From Delphinella strobiligena (lineage: Eukaryota > Ascomycota > Dothideomycetes > Dothideales > Dothioraceae), in contig JAADKB010000001.1 in assembly GCA_009982845.1 (NCBI GenBank), forward strand, positions 1,984,001 through 2,048,000: a stretch of DNA of 64,000 nt, written 5' to 3'. Positions 13,951 through 23,843 of this stretch are shown in pieces. The notes below the pieces were generated by a model. That model saw nothing but the letters and a program-made list of their open reading frames with translations, was not told the DNA's origin and ran no database searches. The stretch's first letter is position 1. Each line of letters starts with the position of its first letter. A program made the position numbers and the translations under genes.

Positions 13951-14053
13951 GGCGCTTTGGCCGAGCGGTCTAAGGCGAGAGACTAGAAAGCGATTAATCA
14001 GCTTCTGACATCTCTTATCTTCGGATGCGCAGGTTCAAATCCTGCAGGCGTCG
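13951..14053 (+). tRNA. tRNA-Ser (anticodon AGA), with intron
   Basis: A type II tRNA. Acceptor GGCGCTT (13,951-13,957) pairs with AGGCGTC (14,046-14,052), discriminator G. The anticodon stem AGAGA (13,978-13,982) pairs with TCTCT (14,011-14,015); anticodon AGA is at 13,985-13,987. About 21 nt after position 37 (about 13,989-14,009) do not fit the loop and form an intron at the canonical eukaryotic site. The long variable arm is ATC-TTCG-GAT, and the T arm GCAGG-TTCAAAT-CCTGC holds the B box. A TTTT run at about 14,059 can serve as Pol III terminator. It lies at the edge of transposon island 1, which points away from it. Confidence 0.93.
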
Positions 14054-14622
14054 ACATATTTTGTATTTTGCTCGTAGCGTTGGGACTACACGTCTGATCG
14101 CGCAAGGTCTCATTCAGAGGGCATCATTCATCTGGAGTCTCTATTTTGGAGGGGTCAGTCGCAACCAACGTGTGATGGCTCTCACATGTGTCGTTCACTA
14201 TAGTGTTCATCCAATGTATGCTTGGACGTAATGTCGAGGAAACAATATAGAAGTTCAAGACCAGGGAATCATTATGGTCAAAACAGATAACGATCTAGCT
14301 TCTGCTGTTCTATGCATCTCCTCGTAACTCTACTCAATTGTGTTTTCAACTCGTGTTGGGCGTCGATGATAGACGACTTTCTGGGCGAAAGGTTCCATAA
14401 ATTTTCCGTTTTCTCCTTCACTGCCTCAGGATTTGCCTTTTACCATGCATAATCTTTCCGTATTTAGCCTTTGATTATAAGTTGTCCCACTGCCTGATGC
14501 CTCGAGATGGTTCCGCCAGAGTCGCTCAGAGCAATCTATGTGGACCAATGACGGGTTGGTTCAACCTGGAATATCGTTTGAGCGAGAATCGGGATGGCAA
14601 AATTGGATCAATGCTAGTACCT
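14054..14622. other. Intergenic, no gene seen
   Basis: GC-balanced DNA after the tRNA-Ser terminator. Only short, unconvincing open frames; no repeat or RNA gene recognised. Confidence 0.5.
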
Positions 14623-14805
14623 TCAATGCGGGGTCGATCCGCCATTATGTCTCAATGGTTGGTACATCCACTCCGCCGCGTGGTATTGCATCATGTGGGC
14701 TTCCAGGTGGTTCGTGGTTGTAAAGGTCCGAGTGCAGTACCCGCATTGATATGGTCCGGCTTGGACGAAGACTTTGGGGGTGGGAAGGTTACTGTTGGGG
14801 CACAT
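14623..14805 (-). CDS. Small C2H2 zinc-finger protein, or last exon/remnant of one
   Basis: A 60-residue frame from ATG at 14,805 to TGA at 14,623. It contains one clean classical finger: Cys21, Cys24, His37 and His42, spaced C-X2-C-X12-H-X4-H, with Phe28 and Leu34 at the usual core positions (YQCGYCTRTFTTTNHLEAH). This pattern is very unlikely by chance. The upstream minus-strand sequence is CA-rich and could be a 5' leader. It may be a free-standing small finger protein, an exon whose partners I could not find, or the relic of a larger transcription factor. Nucleic acid binding is inferred from the finger only; no target can be named. Confidence 0.45.
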   Translation of the reverse strand: MCPNSNLPTPKVFVQAGPYQCGYCTRTFTTTNHLEAHMMQYHAAEWMYQPLRHNGGSTPH

Positions 14806-15446
14806 ATTGTGGATACTGGTTCAAGTATTCGGAAAGAGATGATGTTTGTTTGTTGTATGATGTGGTTGCTTGAAACTAGGAGGATGTGATGACTCGACTC
14901 TGGTGTTCAGAACACGAAGTCGGGATGAGCGGAGCATGGGATACTCATAGAAGGCTGAGAATCACATTCGTGATTTACTGAGTAAACCGTGATCGAGACA
15001 TGTCCGAGCTAAGACAGAATAAAATTAGTGAATGGCCCGATTGTCTCTGTGCTCTGTATCTCTGAGACACAAAAGATGCATGATACTACTACCAAGCTTA
15101 CACAGTGACGTGAGTCCAGCTGCAGCATAGTCTCGACTGAGTACGCAAGGCTCTAGATGTCAGTATCAGGTGCTGACGGTAAGTTCGGCCAGATGGGCTG
15201 AGGCTCCTCTGACAAGTCGCCAGGTGAGCAGCAAGGCTCGTTGTGCAGTAGTCCTTCATCAGCTTTCCTGGCATCCGGCGCGCAAGATACAAAGATACAG
15301 CGCACGGCAGAGAAAAGCATGATTGATAGAAGCAGGAGATGGCAACCCCGGCATAAAAGACGTTCATGTCATCTAATCCGTTGTACGTGCGTGCATGCAC
15401 TTGGCATTTTGTAACATGTCCGATCCTATTGCCAACGAACCACATC
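14806..15446. other. Intergenic between the C2H2 ORF and EMC5
   Basis: Holds the 3' flank of EMC5 and possibly the leader of the small finger gene. Frames within it give no recognisable protein. Confidence 0.4.
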
Positions 15447-15956
15447 CTACTGAATCTGTTCCACATCCTTGTCCCTGTTTCCGCCTTCTTTGACCCAGTC
15501 GGCAAATTCTCGTCTGGCCTTTCTGATATCCAAGAAACTTTGTCGCTCCTCCAGCGCCTTGTAGGGGTTTCCCCTAGGGCCCAACTCATCAGACCTTTGG
15601 CTTAACTTTTCCCGTTCAAGTTTGCCGGCCCACACGCGCCACTGAATTGGTTTCAGGTCTGGAGAGCCGAGGACGACGCCGGTGCAGAGCAGTAGTACTG
15701 AGATGAGGGTTTCAATCGTGATGTCCAGAGGCAAGTCGACCTTTGGATGCAGCATTGCAAGAGAGCTCTTGGGAGCATTCGAGGGGCTGAGGGCATGAGT
15801 GGGGAGTGCTGAGGTGAGGAGAGAGTGTTCGTGGGCGCTGTAGACACTGTTTGGCTGTTCAGCTTGAGTCTTTCGCAATTAGTGGCGGAAGCATACATAC
15901 GCGTGTGCAAGCAGCACAACACCGAGGATATTTAGAAGGGTAGATATGAGCCCCAT
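15447..15956 (-). CDS. EMC5: ER membrane protein complex subunit 5 (MMGT/EMC5 family)
   Basis: Two exons: 15,901-15,956 and 15,447-15,846, with a 54-nt GTATGT...ACAG intron (15,847-15,900) that splits the codon before VYSAHEHS. The product is 151 residues, starting MGLISTLLNILG. Transmembrane segment 1 spans about residues 4-22, followed by the family motif YSAHEHS; segment 2 is about 54-74 (TIETLISVLLLCTGVVLG), followed by the conserved PDLKPIQWRVWAGKLERE and a soluble tail with NPYKALEERQSFLDIRKARREF. These are hallmarks of EMC5 (PF10270), a core subunit of the ER insertase for tail-anchored and multipass proteins; the older magnesium-transporter name comes from animal work. The length is slightly above animal homologues because of a Ser/Pro-rich lumenal loop. 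Confidence 0.93.
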
Positions 15957-16720
15957 TATCGCGGTGCGATAGATAGATTTGTGTTCAGCTCTAGAAACGT
16001 GATGTGGCTACTCGTGGTAGTGTGTAGTAAAGGCTGTAAAGCTTGAGATGAGCTTCTAAGCATCGAGGCTTGTGGCTCGTGCGCGACAGTTCGTTGGACG
16101 CGAACAGGGGACCCCGGACTTGGTGGGTGTGGTCATACGAGTACATAATTCGTAAAGTGAAACACATGTGATGACTCGACTTCCAGTGTACAGTACTACA
16201 AAGCTCAAGTCTAAAGTGGTTGTTGGCACACCAAGTGGTAACGTCCTAGTGCTCTTATACCAACCACTTGGAAGACCGTCCTAATGCTCTTATGCCAAAG
16301 ACGAAGAATCGTACAGCTGGGCGACCCTGTCCTCTTTCTCCAACCTTCCCCCTATCATTCCAACTTACGGTGTGACAGTGTGACATCTAACTTTTATTAG
16401 CAAGTCTCACGGTATGCAGAGCAGTCCAATCTGGTGATTCAAGTAGGCTTTACGACAACCGCTAGTGCAGTATCATCCGTTATGGCCAGGTTAGTCCTTG
16501 TGCTCACAAAGTCCGACGTGCCTAGTCTGGTACATCTGCTATGTAACATCAAGCATTGGTACACGTGGTATTGTGGTTTAATATAATATGGTGGATCATG
16601 GACATGGATCCATTGATGAACAGTCGTCACTCAGTCGTCGTCTATGTCATAAAAGACCAACTGACCTCCTTCCCCTCACCGTGATCTGTCTACCCACGCG
16701 GAACAACTTTGTCGTGCACC
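15957..16720. other. Divergent intergenic region, EMC5 / methyltransferase
   Basis: Contains the promoters of two divergent genes. A near-duplicate phrase, CACTTGG/ACTTGGA with 'tgctcttat', recurs around 16,230-16,300. No gene recognised. Confidence 0.4.
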
Positions 16721-17679
16721 ATGTCTCTTCCTACTGACGAACAACGATCGTATCATGATACAGACTCTCCCTACCCTGCCCCTAACGAGCAAGTATACTC
16801 CAGATGCCAGTCTGCAGCTAGCGTAGTGATTGACAATCCCAAAGCTCCATAGAACATGACCGACTGAATGCACAACACGAAGGCCTCAAAGCCCTCATGG
16901 GCGACAAGGTCGTGCACACCTCATTGCTGCCACGCCCCGGCTCTCGTTTCCTAGACATTGGATGCGGGACCGGTGTCGTGACCCTAGATCTGGCAAGAAT
17001 GCACCCCGAAGCCGAGGTTATGGGCGTGGACTTCTCCCCTGTCCCTGTTGCAGCCTCCTCGAAGCCTGCAAACGTCGACTTCATCCAAGCAAATGTTTTG
17101 AAGTTGCCTCCGGACTTGGAGCACCGCTTTCAGCCAGGAAGCTTTGACTTCATATTCCATCGCTTGCTATTTGGTGGTATGAACACTTGGCCAGAATACA
17201 TGGCACGTGTGACTAGATTATTGAAGCCTGGTGGGACCGTGGAGATGCAGGATCTCGACTTTGAATACATAAGTGCCGAAGAGGGCAAGGAAGGGGATGT
17301 CATTAGCAAACAATGGAAATGGTTCCAGGCCTTTGAACAGGCTGGAAAAGAGATGGGTCTGAATCTTCGTGCCGGACGACAGATTGCGGGATGGATGAAA
17401 GAGGCAGGCCTAGTCAACGTGAGCAGGGAGGAATATGTCGTCCCCCTCAGCCCATGGATGACCAAGACCAACCCCCAATCGGAGAAATTTGGCAAATACT
17501 GGGACAGCGTGGAGGAGAATCTGGTGAGGGGGTTGCTTGAGAGACTGTTCGCAGAGAGAGCGACCAAACAAGAGCTTGCCGATCTATTGGAGGATGCTTC
17601 GACCACACTGAAGAATAAGGGCAACTGTTTCTTTGTCATGTATGTCACCACGGGTCACAAAGCCGAGCAAACAGAATAG
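16721..17679 (+). CDS. SAM-dependent methyltransferase, class I
   Basis: Proposed exons are 16,721-16,788 and 16,845-17,679, giving 300 residues. The 56-nt intron begins with a GC donor (GCAAGT) and ends in AAAG. This choice joins YPAPN to DSIEHDRLNAQH, the N-terminal 'YP-PND-E--RL--QH' pattern of a large fungal methyltransferase family; no GT donor gave a frame-consistent join. Motif I, LDIGCGTG, is at about residues 59-66 and binds SAM; the acidic residue at GVDFS is motif II; DFIFHRLLFGG and LKPGGTVEMQDLDFEY follow. The family (Methyltransf_25/31-like, distantly LaeA-like) includes secondary-metabolism and regulatory enzymes; the substrate cannot be told from sequence. If the intron is wrong, the minimal start is ATG at 16,897. 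Confidence 0.85.
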
Positions 17680-18566
17680 CTAGGAGGGGGCCATAATAAG
17701 ATGGTAGTTCAAAATGGAAATACTGCCAGGATCGGTCCCAATAGAAACACCGCGCAGACGATGACCGAATTTGCGAATGAACCTACAAGTGCTTGACAAG
17801 TTCGGTAACTAAAAACAAGCGCTGTAGACCATTGTCGGCCTACAACCAATTCCCGACCTCTTCTCCAGATAATAACATGCAGGGCTCAAGCTCCAGATGC
17901 ATTTGCTGGGAATCGAGCATGACGAATATGCATAGCAGACTGGATCGACAGACTCTGTACTTCCGAAGTGCAGTTGAGAGAAACTTTGCTACAAAGGTAC
18001 ACAAGCTGCTGACTATCCTATCTGGACCAATGGTGCATTGGAAAGGGCTCAATGGAAGAGTATGCGGCTGTCGAAGGCCGGACGGCAATTGATCCGGATG
18101 AATCTTCTTATTACCATGAATCTTCCTACCCCGGCTGGGGAAAATTGGGGGAGCTCGCGTGGGTATATTCGAGAACAATGGCGGTATATTTGATATGAGG
18201 TAGCCATACGTCACAGAGTCAGTTGCCGACACACGGACCGCCGATCGTTTGGCCCTGAATGTTTGCTGCTTGGAAATGAAAGCCGGGCGAGCATCACGGA
18301 TACCGACCCGACTCGACAATGCGCGCGGATGAGGTTGACAGTCACCCAAATGTCCTCCCAGTCTCTCCCTCGGACGTGCGAAATTGCTCTCTCCCTTCTC
18401 CGAGCTTTCCTAATTCCTAAGTATCCCTATAAACAAGGTAGAAAATGGGCCATCTCTCCTTCAGTTGAATCGCTAGAGCACTTTCCTCAATTCGTTTGCA
18501 CGTTAGAAACCAGTCATACATCATCATCGCGCTCTCGAAAGTCGAAACCTTTTAGTTTCAGCAAGC
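17680..18566. other. Intergenic, gluconokinase promoter region
   Basis: A 169-codon minus-strand frame crosses this stretch but shows no recognisable protein and is taken as chance. A pyrimidine-rich zone precedes the gluconokinase start. Confidence 0.4.
18428..18433 (+). promoter_or_regulatory. TATA-like box upstream of gluconokinase
   Basis: TATAAA lies 139 bp upstream of the first ATG of the gluconokinase gene, followed by a CT-rich stretch as often seen near fungal start sites. Motif only. Confidence 0.3.
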
Positions 18567-19373
18567 ATGCTTTCTTACAATCCTCCACCCACCATGCCTG
18601 ATCCTCTCTCTCGTTCTACCGCAGGGCCAATGCCTACCGCACATGCGCCCTCTACCAATGGAGCAGTCACTGCATCCACCAACAGCGTAGCTGCAGCAAT
18701 GTCCGAGCACAGACACATTTTTATCGTTACCGGCCCAGCTGGATGCGGAAAGACGACCGTGGCCGAATATCTGTCCAAGTCACTGAATCTGCCTTATCTA
18801 GAAGGCGATGCTGTAAGTACTCCCCCTCTGGCCACAACTTTCCTGCACACTGCACTCATCTCAAGCACCCTCACGTGCCCATTTGACTTGACTGCGCGAA
18901 ATACAATTACTGACAAGCACCAACAGTTCCACCCCAAGGCCAACATTGATAAGATGGCCGCCAACATTCCCCTCACAGACGCCGACAGATGGGACTGGCT
19001 TATTCTGCTCCGCGACCAATCTATTTCCACCCTGGCCTCCGGCGCCTCCGGTGTCGTCCTCACCTGCTCCGCCTTGAAGCGAAAATACCGCGACGTAATC
19101 CGCATAGCATCCTACAACAACTCGCGCATTCTGGTCCACTTCATTTACCTCCATGCCCCGCAAGAAGTGCTCATGAGCAGAGTGCATAACAGAGTCGGAC
19201 ACTATATGAAGGACTCGATGGTTAAGAGTCAATTTGCGGCATTGGAACCTCCTACCGTGGAGGAGAAAGACGTACTGACCGTGGACGTGTCTGGTGACTT
19301 CTCCGAAGTGCAGAAGTTGGCGTTGGGTGTTGTTAACGCCGTCATGGCTGCTGACGCTGGCGTTGCGGAGTAG
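18567..19373 (+). CDS. Gluconokinase (thermoresistant GntK type)
   Basis: Exons 18,567-18,812 and 18,927-19,373; 230 residues. The 114-nt intron has GTAAGT, a CTGAC branch and CAACAG. It is a multiple of three without stops, so an unspliced reading looks open but interrupts the family motif; splicing gives YLEGDA-FHPKANIDKM. The P-loop GPAGCGKTT is at residues 56-64; LTDADRWDWL, LTCSALKRKYRD and GHYMKDSMVKSQFAALE follow, as in GntK enzymes that phosphorylate D-gluconate to 6-phosphogluconate for the pentose phosphate pathway. The cytosolic role is inferred. The start is uncertain: ATG 18,567, ATG 18,594 (better context, CCACCATG) or ATG 18,699; the first 45 residues are low-complexity and not part of the kinase fold. 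Confidence 0.93.
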   Translation: MLSYNPPPTMPDPLSRSTAGPMPTAHAPSTNGAVTASTNSVAAAMSEHRHIFIVTGPAGCGKTTVAEYLSKSLNLPYLEGDAVSTPPLATTFLHTALISSTLTCPFDLTARNTITDKHQQFHPKANIDKMAANIPLTDADRWDWLILLRDQSISTLASGASGVVLTCSALKRKYRDVIRIASYNNSRILVHFIYLHAPQEVLMSRVHNRVGHYMKDSMVKSQFAALEPPTVEEKDVLTVDVSGDFSEVQKLALGVVNAVMAADAGVAE

Positions 19374-20223
19374 GATGATTCATTGGGAGGTAGTTTTGGC
19401 GTTATTGTTGCCCTATGAAAGAGAGTGTTCGATTCATGGATTATGAACCCGACAGATGAGGGAGGGGAGTAGAAGGAGGCGTTAGCTGAGTCGATTGTTC
19501 ATTGTGTGCATTTGTATATACCCTAGGCCCCAACAAAAACGGGGACGATGAGACTCATGGATCCATGCGAGGCAGGCCTGCGTCTCGATAGTCGCAGCCA
19601 TGTAGGATGTTATCGTAGTCTTCCTTGAATGAAAGTTCAATGAACTTGATAGGCACATTTTGATATGCTAAGAGAAAATGGAGATTCACCCATGACCATT
19701 ATCTAGAAGGAGCTGTACTTGCATTTGCTTGAGTAAATTATGCATGTGGTTCAGCATCGCTCTCCGTGCATCTCGCTATTGATACCACTCTCCTCCCATT
19801 CATATCGCCGAGCTCTCTGCCTCCTTCACATGGTGCCCGTTCCCATCCTTGATCCTAATCCATCACACGGTCTCTGTCCCACTCATCAGTCTTGCATCCT
19901 TCTGCGTTCCCATACCCGTGTAGATAGCAGGTATTCGACAGGGTGTGTCGGGGAGAAAGGCCCTAGCCAACCCTGGTACGATACACGCCCTGCCCATAGA
20001 TGCGAACACTCCTATATCTGCAGGGTGGGAGATACTGACATCTCCAACTTGGCAAGTCGATGAAAAGTTAGTGAGATGACAGGAGTATGGTTCGGCCAAC
20101 CAAGGTCAAATTAACATCATCAGGCGGAACAGGGAATAGCATGCAGCCGTCGTTCAGGCACTGCGAGAAGCTTTTGTATTCTTCGTTAGTACGTGCGATC
20201 AATTCGGTCGGCCATAGCTTTTC
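19374..20223. other. Intergenic between convergent gluconokinase and RPP40
   Basis: 3' flanks of two convergent genes. Short frames without recognisable content; nothing else seen. Confidence 0.5.
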
Positions 20224-21368
20224 TTATTCGCATTCCCAGGTCAGAGTCTTGCCGTCCCGCTTGAGTATTGCATGGCTTTTCGCCTCGAAGCCACAAACTT
20301 GCATAGCAAACCATTCGTCGCCACTGGCCTTGATAGCCGCAGTAAACATCTTCGCCACCCATGCTGAAGGCATGAATCCATGCCAATGTAGCTTGACCAT
20401 GTTCACGGTCTTGTAATCTGGTCCGTTCGCTCCTAGATCTGGTACTTCATACCTTGATAGGAAGGGATCGATCTTGTCACCCTGCCTCACCCGTGGAGAA
20501 TCCAGGCATACGAGGCTGAGCCACTCAAGTAGCTCTGTGGCTTCGACCTGGCTCTGCTCTTCATCCTCAAATTTGTCTGGCAATGATGGGACTAGCACAT
20601 CCTCCATGCGCAAGATTTCGGGCTCAGAACTTCTTAAAAAAGGCTGGAAGTCCTTCACCGGGCCTGAACCCTGCTCCTTCGGACTTCTCAAATCATAGAA
20701 CAGCCAGGTCAAGGCGTCCGTGAACACGTGCTCGGCCGCCCAGATGATGCGGTCAAAGCCACTTTTGCCCTTCACCATTGATGGAAGACGGAGATTGAAA
20801 GTGATTGCATACCGCGATTTGACATGTCTTCGCCCATGATCAGGCATCACCTGACCCTGTAAGCCAGCACGTTCATACGTGGATTTGTCAAGCTCGATGC
20901 GTAGAATGCCGTCCGTGAGCGAGAAGGTATTGTCGAATCCTGGCCGACCTTCGGCGAGTAGGAGGATGTTACCTGAAGAGATAAATGATGAGAAACAGCA
21001 GCAATCCGAGGACTATATTTACCTGTCTTGATATAATGATTGAAGAAGTCGCCTGTGAGAACATCTTGGAGTTTCAGATGGACTTTGGCGTATTGCAACT
21101 CACCACCCGCTGTCTTGATGGCCTGCTGTACTTTGCTTGCAACAGACTCGGGCACAGCTAGATCGAGCTTCGAATCATGTAAGCAAAATTCCAGAAGGGT
21201 CAGAAAAAGGACATGTGGACATACAGAATGGTTGAAAGGCTGCGCGTAGAAGGTCGAGAAAGGCTTCCTCTTCGTTGGTGGTTGATTATCATCGATGAAT
21301 TGGGGAAGCAATGTGTGCGCGAAGAAGCATTTTGCCTTGGACTCGCTTTCTTTGCCTATGTTTAACAT
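20224..21368 (-). CDS. RNase P/MRP protein subunit, RPP40 family
   Basis: Three exons: 21,225-21,368, 21,023-21,167 and 20,224-20,972, joined by introns of 57 and 50 nt (GTATGT...GAAG; GTAAAT...TTCAG). The product is about 345 residues. Family features: PFSTFYAQPFNHS, LDLAVPESV, LTGDFFNHYIKTG-NILLLAEGRPGFDNTFSLTDGILRIELDKSTYERAGLQG, and a C-terminal KLHWHGFMPSAWVAKMF, agreeing in order and length with RPP40 (PF08584, human protein about 363 residues). It would act in the nucleus or nucleolus with the RNA subunit in 5' maturation of tRNA and in rRNA processing. The first ATG is uncertain: 21,368 is the first in-frame ATG, and an upstream short exon is possible. Confidence 0.8.
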
Positions 21369-21806
21369 CTTGGACAGAAACGAGTCATTGAGATGCACGT
21401 GAGCGATGGTTCAATATTTCTTTCATGCTATTTTGGCCTAGTACAAATAAATGATCGTCTAAAAGGTATATTCATGAGTTGAAAATGCTCATACTTCAAA
21501 CTTGTGCACGTGGTGGTCCAAGCGCGCAGCTCATTCTTAGGTGCATGCAACAATTGATTTTTCTCTCCAAGGACAGAAAGGCAATGTATGTACTGATTCG
21601 TTAGATATGAGTATTAATATTGACTATATGATATGATATTATATTACTCTTGGGAGCTCATCATTAATATTTCATCCCAGCCTCAAAAACACAATCATCG
21701 CGAAATAGAAGTATTTCAGTACGCCAGTTCGCCTTGCTTGAAAGAAAACGCTTTTTATCTTTGAAAATAAGCAAAGATTGGCGATAAGGAAACTGTAGAG
21801 AGGATG
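21369..21806. other. Intergenic between RPP40 and the MFS exporter
   Basis: AT-richer than the genes around it (especially about 21,600-21,680), consistent with the RPP40 promoter and the 3' end of the exporter gene. No gene seen. Confidence 0.45.
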
Positions 21807-23843
21807 TTACTCTTCCTTCTCGGCATCACCGACCAATCCTTCGTGGGCCATGCTTCCGGTCTGGCTTCCGAAGGACGAGTTCTGGCCTTCATCACCGGGA
21901 GCTGCAGCTTGGCTCGCTATAGGAAAAGCAGGAGCAAAGCTACTCTTCTTTCTGATCTGAGCGCCCTTGAGGTAGAAAATGATTGGTACAGGCACCAGAA
22001 GGAAAGCTATACAGCCCAGCAGAGTGCCTGTCCATTGCACACCAATACCATCGATCATATAGGTGGCGAATAGCGGGAAGACAGCTCCGCAGAGCGATCG
22101 CATGAAAGTGTTTGCGGCGATGGCCGAGGCAGCAAACATGAGATATGCATCAATGAGGTAGTTCAAGGCCTGGAGGAAGATGGACATGAGACCGAATCCA
22201 GTGAACAACCCGGAAAGAGTTGGTGCAATCCAGTGAATATCCTCCTTGTAGCCCGTCCAACCAAACCAGAAAAGGCCAACAGCAAACAGAATGCCGCCTA
22301 TGATGGCTGGAGGAAGACGCCACTCGGGAACGGGGATGTTGTTGTTGGCCTTGAGCTTGCGGTTGTACGATGGTTGGGTAACGACGATGTAAGCGCCGGC
22401 ACAGAACTCTCCAAGCAGCATGCCAAAGTAAGGAAGGCCACCCACACCCTTGTTCATGCCGTGGATTCGCTGGAAGACGACAGGGTATAAGGTCAAGAAG
22501 AGGTAAAGAAGTCCGTAGATGAAAGCCATATAAATCGAGAGGAACAAGACTATGGGTTCCGTGAACAGCATACGGATCGGTCTGCTCAGGTTTTTTTCCA
22601 AGAGCTCTCTCAAGTTAATTTCGACCTCTTCCTGTTTGGCGTGAATTCCCCAGTTCTTCGTACGGCGGCGAAGCTCAGCGGCCTTGTTGACGAGTACGAT
22701 CGGAGGATACGTCTCTTCGAGGAAAAGAAGGCAGAGACCCAGTCCAACGAAACCCATAATCGCTACGATGTATTCGGTCCATCGCCAGCCCAGATGAGGA
22801 TTGATGTCGATGAAACCGCCTATGAAAGGTGCGAGAAAAGGACCCGAGAATGTGGCGATGGAGAAGACCGTGATGGCAATACCTCTTGTGCGGTTGTCGA
22901 ACATATCAGCGAACACTGCGCCTGTACATGTGAGAGGGCAGGCACCCTAGACGAACTTTAGCATTAAAACCAAATTGAAAGCACCATCGATGTATTCACT
23001 AACCATGATACCACTAAAAAATCTGCAAATCAAGACAGTCTGAAGGTCTTTGCCTACGGCGACTGCAATGCTGAAGATCGAGAACCCAAACGAGGCGATT
23101 GTGAGCGGGATCCGCCTACCGTACAATTCTGAGAACGGAGCCCAGACTATTGGTCCAAGGGCGAAGCCGCTGAAACGATTAGCAATGTCAAGAACGATTT
23201 GCTATGAAGAAAAAACTTACAGGACATAAAGCGAGGTGCCTAGTATACCAACTTCTGAGGAAACGCCAAAATGGGTCGCGACTGTCGTAGTGGCCGCACT
23301 GAAGATAGACGAGCCAAATGAACTGGCAAGAGTGACATATCCCAAAGATGTTCCGATGATCAATTTCTTCTTCATTGGCCAATTTTGCGGATGCAGCGGA
23401 TCTGATTCCGAATCGTACTCGACGACGTAGTCTTCCCTCTCTGGCAAAGGAGGTGGATATGGTTTACCACCACCCATAGAAGGCAGTGGTCCCATCGCCT
23501 TCGACGACCGCGTCCTGAATACACCCATGCCACCTGCATAGTCACTTCCAGCGCCCACAGTAGCACTGTGTTGACTCTTATGTGTCTGAATTCTGCTGAG
23601 GGCTGTGGGATGCCTTTGTAGTTCAGATTCCGTCTCGAGCTCTGTGGGTATGCGTGACATGGAACCTCCATCTTTCCGAGATATGTTGCCTCCTTGAATA
23701 CCTTCGACATGTATTGAGCTGTCTGAGGAAGATGTTGGTATCGGTGCCAAATGCTGGTCTCCGGGCGACTCTACCTCTTCGTGGCGCCACTCTGGATTGG
23801 CATCGCGCTCAACAGTTGACAATCTTCGGTCTTCTGAATTCAT
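21807..23843 (-). CDS. MFS multidrug exporter, DHA1 type
   Basis: Three exons: 23,221-23,843, 23,004-23,169 and 21,807-22,946, with introns of 51 nt (GTAAGT...TTTCAG) and 57 nt (GTTAGT...GTCTAG); 642 residues. The first ~155 residues are a Ser/Pro-rich cytosolic tail, ending in the DPLHPQNWPMKKK motif typical of fungal DHA1 exporters. Membrane segments follow; motif A-like GFALGPIVWAPFSELYGRR lies at the splice joint, then GACPLTCTGAVFADMF and a second half of six more segments. The family exports drugs and fungal metabolites by proton antiport at the plasma membrane. The substrate is unknown. No partner gene or dedicated regulator is adjacent. The start is the first ATG of the frame. Confidence 0.93.

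Noticed and set aside
15098..15589. 163-codon minus-strand frame overlapping EMC5
   Set aside because: Overlaps the EMC5 coding sequence in another frame; EMC5 has clear family motifs.
17840..18349. 169-codon minus-strand frame upstream of gluconokinase
   Set aside because: No domain or family resemblance, lies in a promoter region, and overlaps other chance frames.
18813..18926. Retained coding insert in gluconokinase
   Set aside because: The stretch is open and divisible by three, but has strong splice and branch signals and interrupts the conserved EGDA-FHPKANI motif.
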